From contig QHWT01000040.1 in NCBI GenBank assembly GCA_003222675.1, positions 241,485-305,484 on the forward strand: a stretch of DNA of 64,000 nucleotides. The letters run 5' to 3'. Numbering within the stretch: position 1 is the stretch's first letter; each line of letters begins with the position of its first letter. A program made the position numbers and the translations under genes. Source of the stretch: Acidobacteriota bacterium (GTDB lineage Bacteria > Acidobacteriota > Vicinamibacteria > Vicinamibacterales > 2-12-FULL-66-21). Shown in pieces: positions 58,808-64,000 of the stretch. Below the pieces are notes generated by a model, which saw nothing but the letters and a program-made list of their open reading frames with translations, was not told the origin of the DNA and did no database searches.

Positions 58808-59304
58808 CCGAGCACCTTCTCGAAACGCAGCCGCGTGATCGTGCGTTGTTCGGCTGCTGCTGTCTTCAGTTCCATCGAGGGATGATTCCCGAGCCTGGCG
58901 CGCAAAGCGGCCAGCATATCGCGCGCGCTCCTGCCTGACGCGCAGACAATGAACACGTGTCCGAAGCGGCGCTCGTACTCGCGATTCGCTTCCGCCAGTG
59001 CCGCGACATCGGCAGCCGTGGCACCGTGAACGGCCGATTGCTCCCGCGCCGACCAACCGCTCGACACGTCTGACTGCGCGCGCTCGGCCGTCCGTTCTCC
59101 GATTCGCGGATGATGGCGGAACGCTTCGAGCCACTGTTCATCGCGCAAGGCATCCGCTGCGGCGTCGCTCGCGGCGAACAGCGCCGCTGGTGTGGCGAAC
59201 GGCCGCGATGCCATCATTCGATCGATCCATGCGGGCGCCGAGAGGTAATTCGCCAGCGCGGCGCGCAATTCCGGTTCGTCCATGACGTTGAGCAGGCCCA
59301 ACAC
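58804..59304 (-). CDS. uraD: OHCU decarboxylase
   Basis: About 166 aa from GTG 59304; ATG 59283 is an alternative. Hallmarks are RHHPRIGER (catalytic His), SGWSAREQSAV and FGHVFIVCASGRSARDMLAAL, and it ends near RLRFEKVLG. It decarboxylates 2-oxo-4-hydroxy-4-carboxy-5-ureidoimidazoline to S-allantoin. The frame stays open upstream into the C-terminal part of the allantoicase with no stop between them. A natural allantoicase-OHCU fusion is therefore possible, although the allantoicase frameshift breaks it. Confidence 0.85.
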   Translation of the reverse strand: MLGLLNVMDEPELRAALANYLSAPAWIDRMMASRPFATPAALFAASDAAADALRDEQWLEAFRHHPRIGERTAERAQSDVSSGWSAREQSAVHGATAADVAALAEANREYERRFGHVFIVCASGRSARDMLAALRARLGNHPSMELKTAAAEQRTITRLRFEKVLG

Positions 59305-59334
59305 CGCCCCCTGACGAGCCGTCGACGTCGGCAC

Positions 59335-60298
59335 ACCGCGGATGCGCATGCGGCTGATGCCGCCATCGGGAAAGATGTTCAATTTCACGTGCGTGGCCGT
59401 CACGCCAGGCGTCAGCACGGTATCGAAGGTGTGGTGAGCGTCCGGCCCGAGCTGCGTTCGCGCGAGCACCGTGTTCCAATGTGCCCTCACCGTCGTCGAG
59501 TCGGCGGACACGCCGCCGCGATCGTCCTTCATGATCGCCGCTTCGAGCGAGCAGCTCTCCGGATACGCGACGGATGGTCCCCTCGATCCCGAGGTGCACG
59601 ACGGACCAGTCGTGACCCGGACCGCGCCGGCGCTTCGTCTCCCATCCCTCGCCCATGTTCGCCGGGGGGTATGGCATCAACATATTGGCGGGCTCGCCGA
59701 AGAAACGGTCGCTCGTATCGACGAGGTGCGCGCCATTGAGGATGGCGGCGAGGTCGATCTCCGCAGCGTCCGCGAGCACGCGCGTCCAGTCGGGCATCGC
59801 CTCGCCGAGCACGCGCAGGCGCGCGACGCCGCCGTCGGGAAAGATGTTGAGGCGGACGTGCGTAAACCGTCGCGGATCACCGATGGTCAGCGGGTTTTCC
59901 GCGTCGCCGCGCAGTTCCGACTGGGGCAGGACGGAATGCCACCGGATGCTGCCGTCGGTCAGCGCCGTCAGGTCGGTCCCCTCCGGTATTCCACACGCAT
60001 CAAGGGAACAATGTGATGGATAGTTGCCGCGGAAAAAGGCGGTGTCGACGACGAGAGATCGAATGATGCCAGGCTGACCAAGCTTCAGAATGCACCAGTC
60101 GTGGCCCGGCGTGCGGCGCCGGCGCGTTTCCCAGCCGTCCATCCATTTGCCGCGATCCGTGTACTTGTCAGGGATGAAAATCGCGGGCTCCGGCTTGATC
60201 AGGTTCTCCTTCGGAGCGAAGAACTCATCGTTCGCGGCAACGACCTCCGCGCCAAGCCGTACAGATGCCAGATCGATGAGATGTGTAAAGTGCTGCAT
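59335..60298 (-). pseudogene. alc: Allantoicase, frameshifted
   Basis: Allantoicase has two similar domains. Domain 1 is intact (FFRGNYPSHCSLDA; RFTHVRLNIFPDGGVARLRV). Domain 2 starts well (MGEGWETKRRRGPGHDW; LGIEGTIRR) but then, at about 59565/59566, jumps to another frame that reads YPESCSLEAAIMKDDRGG... HVKLNIFPDGGISRMRIRG. The segment matching VVDTAFFRGN of domain 1 is missing, so roughly 32 nt seem deleted. In frame 1 the chain continues as low-complexity residues to 59138. Allantoicase splits allantoate to ureidoglycolate and urea; this copy should be inactive unless the deletion is an assembly error. Confidence 0.82.
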
Positions 60299-60301
60299 CA
60301 G

Positions 60302-61648
60302 TCAGGTTCGCGCCAACAACTCGCCGGCTGGCGGAGTCGCCGGTCCCGCGGCGCCTTCACCATACACGAGACGGCCGCGAACGTATGTTTCGTACACCGC
60401 ACCCTTCAGCAATAGACCCGCATAAGGCGTTCGCTTGTGCCGCTGCCGCAGTCGCAAGGGGTCAACGATGAATGTCGCATCCGGATTCCATACGACGAAG
60501 TCGGCATCGAATTCCTCCGCGATCGCTCCCTTCCGGTGCGCCAGACCAGCCAGCGCCGCGGGCGCGGCCGAGAGCCATCGCACGACGTCGGTGACCGCGT
60601 GTCCGTGTGCGGCAGCGCCCGTCCACACGGCGGCAAGGGAGAGCTCGAGCGACGCAATCCCTCCCCACGCCGCGAAGAAATCACCGTCCGGCTTCATCGA
60701 CGGCGGGCACGGTGAATGATCGGTCGCAATCGAATCGATCGTGCCTGCCCTCAGGGCGCGCCAGAGCGCTTCGCCGTTCGCGCGGCCGCGAATCGGCGGC
60801 GCGCACTTGAACATCGTCTGACCATCCCGGATCTCCTCGGCGGAGAACGACAGGTAATGCGGGCAGGTCTCGACGGTCAGCGGCAGTCCGCGGGCGCGCG
60901 CGGCCTCGAGCATCGGCAGTGCCTCGGCTGCCGAAAGATGCACGATGTGAACGCGCGTGCCGAATTCGAGGCAAAGGCCGATGACCATCGCGATCGCATC
61001 GACTTCGGCCGCAGGCGGTCGCGAATCGAGCCACGATCGGTATCGTTCAGGATGCGATGCACTTGTGACCCGAGCGAGCGCCGCTGGCGATTCCGCGTGC
61101 ACGAGAAGTGGAACCCCGCGCGATGCGAGGATTGCCATCGCGGCGCGCAGATCCTGTTCATCGACGGCCTGGAATTCGTCCACGCCCGAAGGCACAAGGA
61201 AACATTTGAAGCCGCAGACGCCCGCGTCGCATAACGCGTCGAGCTCACGCGTGTTGCCCGGGACTACCCCGCCCCAGAATCCCACGTCGACCCTCACACG
61301 TCCCCGCGCGGAGGCGCGCTTGATTTCCAGCGCCGCGGCGGTCGTCGTCGCGGGAATGCTGTTCAGCGGCATGTCGATGAGGGTCGTGATGCCGCCAGCG
61401 GCCGCCGCTGCCGTTGCGGTCGAGAATCCTTCCCATTCGGTTCGGCCAGGCTCGTTGACGTGCACGTGCGTGTCGACGAGCCCCGGCATCACGATGAAAT
61501 CGCCCTTGTCGCGGGTGAGCGCCGAAGCCGGCAGCGGTTCGTCATACGCGGCTACCCGTCGAATGCGTCCGCCTTCGCAATGAATGGCGGCCGGCGACAT
61601 GCCTCCGGGCAGAACCACGCGTGTCGACCGAATCACGAAATCCGGCAT
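60302..61648 (-). CDS. allB: Allantoinase
   Basis: A 448-aa amidohydrolase. MPGLVDTHVHVNEPGRTEWE has the first metal histidines (H61, H63), and GFKCFLVPS has the carboxylated Lys148. HAESP, HIVHLSAAEAL and IATDHSPCPP supply the remaining histidines and the catalytic Asp. The Cys in FKCF and the DHSPC motif distinguish allantoinase from dihydroorotase and hydantoinase. It opens allantoin to allantoate. It heads the minus-strand operon allB-alc-uraD-uraH-puuD, with 3 bp before the allantoicase start. Confidence 0.94.
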   Translation of the reverse strand: MPDFVIRSTRVVLPGGMSPAAIHCEGGRIRRVAAYDEPLPASALTRDKGDFIVMPGLVDTHVHVNEPGRTEWEGFSTATAAAAAGGITTLIDMPLNSIPATTTAAALEIKRASARGRVRVDVGFWGGVVPGNTRELDALCDAGVCGFKCFLVPSGVDEFQAVDEQDLRAAMAILASRGVPLLVHAESPAALARVTSASHPERYRSWLDSRPPAAEVDAIAMVIGLCLEFGTRVHIVHLSAAEALPMLEAARARGLPLTVETCPHYLSFSAEEIRDGQTMFKCAPPIRGRANGEALWRALRAGTIDSIATDHSPCPPSMKPDGDFFAAWGGIASLELSLAAVWTGAAAHGHAVTDVVRWLSAAPAALAGLAHRKGAIAEEFDADFVVWNPDATFIVDPLRLRQRHKRTPYAGLLLKGAVYETYVRGRLVYGEGAAGPATPPAGELLART

Positions 61649-61666
61649 ACCGCTATACTCTCGCGC
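61649..61666. promoter_or_regulatory. 18-bp divergent start region of allB and the MBL-fold gene
   Basis: Only 18 bp separate the two start codons. TATACT (61654-61659) is a good plus-strand -10 box 7 nt before ATG 61667. No separate promoter for allB fits between the starts, so it must lie inside the MBL gene. Confidence 0.5.
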
Positions 61667-62512
61667 ATGGTGCGTCTCCTGCTGTTTCTCCTGGCGGGCG
61701 CGCTCGCGGCGCGGCCAGACGTGGCTCCACAGCCGGTTCCCGTCACGTACGAGGCCTTTGCGCTGCGCTTCGGCATACTACCTGCCTTCCCGGTTTCCGG
61801 CCTTGTCGCGGGCGCCGACCAGTCGCGGACCATCGATGTGCCGGTGATGGTGTGGCTGCTGAAGGGCAGCAACGGCCGCCGCGTCCTGATCGACTCGGGA
61901 TTCTACCGGCAGAAATTCGTCGACCGGTGGAAGGTGCGCGAGTTCCGCACGCCGGCCGCCGCGTCAGAAGCCGCGGGCGTGAAGCCGGACGCCGTCACCG
62001 ACGTCATCATTTCGCACGTGCATTGGGATCACGTCGACGGCGTCGATCTTTTCCCGAACGCAACCGTCTGGATTCAGCGCGACGAGTATCGCTATTACAC
62101 CGGCGAGGCGTGGCACGCGCGCAACACGCATGGAGGCGTCGATGAAGAGGACATGCAGGCGCTGCTGAAGATCAACATGCAGGGGCGTGTGCGCTTCGTC
62201 GATGGCGACGACCAGGAGATCATTCCCGGCATCCGCTGCTATACGGGCGGCAAGCACACGTGGGCGTCGCAGTACGTCTCTGTAAAACTGACCGCGGGCA
62301 CGGCGATCTTCGCGTCCGACAACGTCTATCTGTACGAGAATCTGGAGAAGCACGTCCCGATTGCGCAGACGCTCGATGCCGAGAGCAACCTCAAGGCGCA
62401 GGATCGCATCAAGGCACTCGCGTCCGATCCGCGGTTGATCGTACCCGGGCACGATCCGGCTGTGTTCACGCGCTTTCCCTCGACCGGAGACGGTCAGGTC
62501 GCAATCCGCTGA
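61667..62512 (+). CDS. Metallo-beta-lactamase-fold hydrolase (N-acyl-homoserine-lactonase-like), exported
   Basis: A 281-aa protein from ATG 61667; the longer frame overlapping allB is rejected. A signal-like start (MVRLLLFLLAGALAARPDVA) precedes the MBL fold with HVHWDH (H117, H119, D121, H122) and a final HDPAVFTRFP metal ligand. PVMVWLLKGSNGRRVLIDSG and CYTGGKHTWASQYVSVKL resemble AHL-lactonase relatives. The substrate may be a lactone or ester. A -10 box with a 7-nt spacer implies a leaderless mRNA. Confidence 0.88.
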   Translation: MVRLLLFLLAGALAARPDVAPQPVPVTYEAFALRFGILPAFPVSGLVAGADQSRTIDVPVMVWLLKGSNGRRVLIDSGFYRQKFVDRWKVREFRTPAAASEAAGVKPDAVTDVIISHVHWDHVDGVDLFPNATVWIQRDEYRYYTGEAWHARNTHGGVDEEDMQALLKINMQGRVRFVDGDDQEIIPGIRCYTGGKHTWASQYVSVKLTAGTAIFASDNVYLYENLEKHVPIAQTLDAESNLKAQDRIKALASDPRLIVPGHDPAVFTRFPSTGDGQVAIR

Positions 62513-62513
62513 C

Positions 62514-63482
62514 ATGGCAGCCAATCACATCCTTCGCTGGGGACTGCTCGGCACTGCGCGGATCAACCGGGCGGTGATTCCCGTAATACGCGAGTCTTCG
62601 CGCAGCACGCTCGAGGCGGTTGCGAGTCGCACGATCGATCGTGCGCGCGAATATGCCTCGGAGTGGAACATTCCGAGGGCGATCGGATCCTATGAGGCGC
62701 TGCTCGACGATTCCACGATCGACGCCATCTACATCGCAATTCCGAACAGCCTGCACGCCGAATGGACGATCCGTGCGCTCGACGCGGGCAAGCACGTCCT
62801 CTGCGAGAAACCGCTCGCGCTCTCGGTCGAGCAGGTGGACGAGATCGCACGATCCGCGCGGCGTGCGGGACGTGTCGCGGCAGAGGCGTTCATGTATCGG
62901 CATCATCCGCTCACCCACGCGGTCCAGAAGATGATCCTCGATGGGACCATTGGACAGCTCCGGTTGATTCGCGGTGCATTCACGTTTCCGCTGACGCATC
63001 CGGCCGACGTCCGCTTCGATCCCGCTCTCGGCGGCGGATCGTTGTGGGATGTCGGCTGCTACCCGGTGAGCTACGCGTGTCTGCTCGCGGGCGATGGACC
63101 GTCGGACGTGTTCGGTTGGCAGGAGAAGAGCGAATCCGGCATTGATATCGCGTTCTCCGGCATGCTTCGATTTCCGGGCGGCGTCATGGCCCAGTTCGAC
63201 TGCGGTTTCCGCGCGGCGTTTCGCGCCGAGATGGAGATCGTCGGCACAACCGGCGTGCTTCGGGTGGACCGCGCCTTCAAAGCCGGTGCTGACAGTCGCC
63301 TGCTGCTCACGAACGGAGACGTCACGGAAACCCTCCGTTTCGACCATGAGGGACCCTACGTCGGCGAGATCCAGGACATGACGGCTGCGGCGCTCGATGG
63401 CCGCGCTCCACGCGTGACCCTCGCGGAATCCCGGCGGACGGTTGAGGCGCTCACGCGGCTCTATGCGTCGGCCGCCGCGTGA
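62514..63482 (+). CDS. Gfo/Idh/MocA-family oxidoreductase
   Basis: A 322-aa protein starting 1 bp after the preceding stop. The Rossmann domain has WGLLGTARINRAVIP (9-23) and HVLCEKPLALS, with the EKP catalytic lysine at 98-100. The C-terminal sheet contains GGGSLWDVGCYPVSY, where DVGCY.V is the family motif. Members oxidise or reduce sugars and related polyols with NAD(P). It is probably co-transcribed with the MBL gene and the following partial gene. Confidence 0.92.
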   Translation: MAANHILRWGLLGTARINRAVIPVIRESSRSTLEAVASRTIDRAREYASEWNIPRAIGSYEALLDDSTIDAIYIAIPNSLHAEWTIRALDAGKHVLCEKPLALSVEQVDEIARSARRAGRVAAEAFMYRHHPLTHAVQKMILDGTIGQLRLIRGAFTFPLTHPADVRFDPALGGGSLWDVGCYPVSYACLLAGDGPSDVFGWQEKSESGIDIAFSGMLRFPGGVMAQFDCGFRAAFRAEMEIVGTTGVLRVDRAFKAGADSRLLLTNGDVTETLRFDHEGPYVGEIQDMTAAALDGRAPRVTLAESRRTVEALTRLYASAAA

Positions 63483-64000
63483 ATGGAAATCTTTTTGCAC
63501 AGGGATGCTGCGGAGGTCGTCGTGGCGGAGGTTTTAATCGAATTCATGGACCCGGTGGCCTCGCCCGAGGGAAACAATTACACCGCGCGGGCGTGCGGCG
63601 CTGAGATGCCGGACAGTGGATGGCAGGGGTGGATCGAGTTCCTGCCGCTCGGCATCGGCGAACCGATCCGCTCCGGACGCGAGACGACCCAGCCGAATCG
63701 GGTCGACACTTTGTATTGGGCGACAGGCCTTACGCCCATCTACCTCGAGGGGGCGCTTCGACGCGCGTTGAAGCCGCTCGTGCGTCCAATCGCGCGCGAG
63801 ATAGGGCCGCCGCTCTTTGAGGGGCCCACACCGAACATCACCGAGGTCGATCCGAATGCGGAAAGTATCCTGAATCCCTTCGCTGTGTATCGGCGAGGTG
63901 AGGTGATGCTCCGGAAGCAGTTGTCAGCGCTTTCCGGATGGCACCTCGTCAATATCATACGCAGCCACCGCCTGAGCACCGCGGATCAGACGGTCCTCGA
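63483..64000 (+). CDS. Unrecognised protein, partial (cut by window edge)
   Basis: The frame from ATG 63483, directly after the preceding TGA, stays open to the window end (172 codons). I do not recognise it. It is soluble and has a conserved-looking block WIEFLPLGIGEPIRSGRETT, then YWATGLTPIYLEGALRRAL and AVYRRGEVMLRKQLSALSGW. GTG 63522 is an alternative start in the same frame. Gapless placement after the oxidoreductase suggests coupling. Confidence 0.65.
   Translation, partial: MEIFLHRDAAEVVVAEVLIEFMDPVASPEGNNYTARACGAEMPDSGWQGWIEFLPLGIGEPIRSGRETTQPNRVDTLYWATGLTPIYLEGALRRALKPLVRPIAREIGPPLFEGPTPNITEVDPNAESILNPFAVYRRGEVMLRKQLSALSGWHLVNIIRSHRLSTADQTVL

Noticed and set aside
59138-59565. C-terminal 140 residues of the allantoicase open frame
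   Set aside because: Beyond the frameshift the sequence is Arg/His-rich and unlike allantoicase; the true C-terminal domain continues in another frame.

Overview
This 64-kb window is high-GC bacterial DNA, densely coding, with no rRNA, tRNA or CRISPR array that I can see. Several features together suggest a soil-type Acidobacteriota, possibly a Vicinamibacterales-like lineage: an SBBP beta-propeller protein, a membrane urate oxidase (PuuD) purine pathway, a large glycosyltransferase-rich exopolysaccharide locus, and spacers filled with fold-back repeats. No phylogenetic marker is present, so the taxonomy is inference.

Layout. (1) Positions 1-26850, almost entirely minus strand, hold an exopolysaccharide/surface-glycan locus. 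It encodes about ten GT4 and three GT2 glycosyltransferases, two GT-C membrane glycosyltransferases, an O-antigen-ligase/polymerase-like protein, a Wza-like export protein, an outer-membrane barrel, an MsbA-like ABC exporter, three methyltransferases and a Fis-type regulator whose AAA+ ATPase motifs are destroyed. Most genes overlap by 4 bp (ATGA or GTGA), so it is one or two long operons. A clear sigma70-type promoter (19039-19067) and a 400-nt repeat-rich leader precede the regulator, barrel and export genes. A mutM DNA glycosylase gene heads the ABC-transporter half.

(2) Positions 27000-40400 hold a fused E1 alpha-beta 2-oxoacid dehydrogenase with thioredoxin-2, a second FkbM methyltransferase, a VOC protein, a GT87-like mannosyltransferase, an M1 aminopeptidase, a 27-aa membrane peptide gene, a half-size asparaginase, a methionine-type aminotransferase and an SBBP lipoprotein-like protein. 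(3) Positions 39870-46300 hold msrA and msrB around a possible membrane-stress set: a YdjG-like zinc-ribbon protein, an SPFH (YdjI-like) protein ending in an excisionase-type HTH, and a zf-TFIIB protein. An AsmA-like protein follows. (4) Positions 46300-52540 hold two class-C-like serine hydrolases, a MATE exporter, a YpfJ metallopeptidase and a VOC fusion protein.

(5) Positions 52600-61650 form a purine-catabolism island: a three-subunit molybdenum hydroxylase (xanthine dehydrogenase type), a DUF6986 HpcH/aldolase-like protein, then the operon allB - allantoicase - OHCU decarboxylase - HIU hydrolase - PuuD. Together they would take xanthine through urate and allantoin to ureidoglycolate and urea. 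The allantoicase reading frame is broken by an apparent deletion of about 32 nt. (6) The right end holds a metallo-beta-lactamase-fold hydrolase, a Gfo/Idh/MocA oxidoreductase and an unrecognised gene that runs off the window.

The most unusual property is in the spacers. Eight contain elements in which a short word (6-8 nt) is repeated on one arm and its complement on the other, usually around a GC hairpin. At least four REP-like hairpin families are also present. Several of these elements supply the start or stop codons of flanking genes, and one is inserted twice in frame inside a serine hydrolase.
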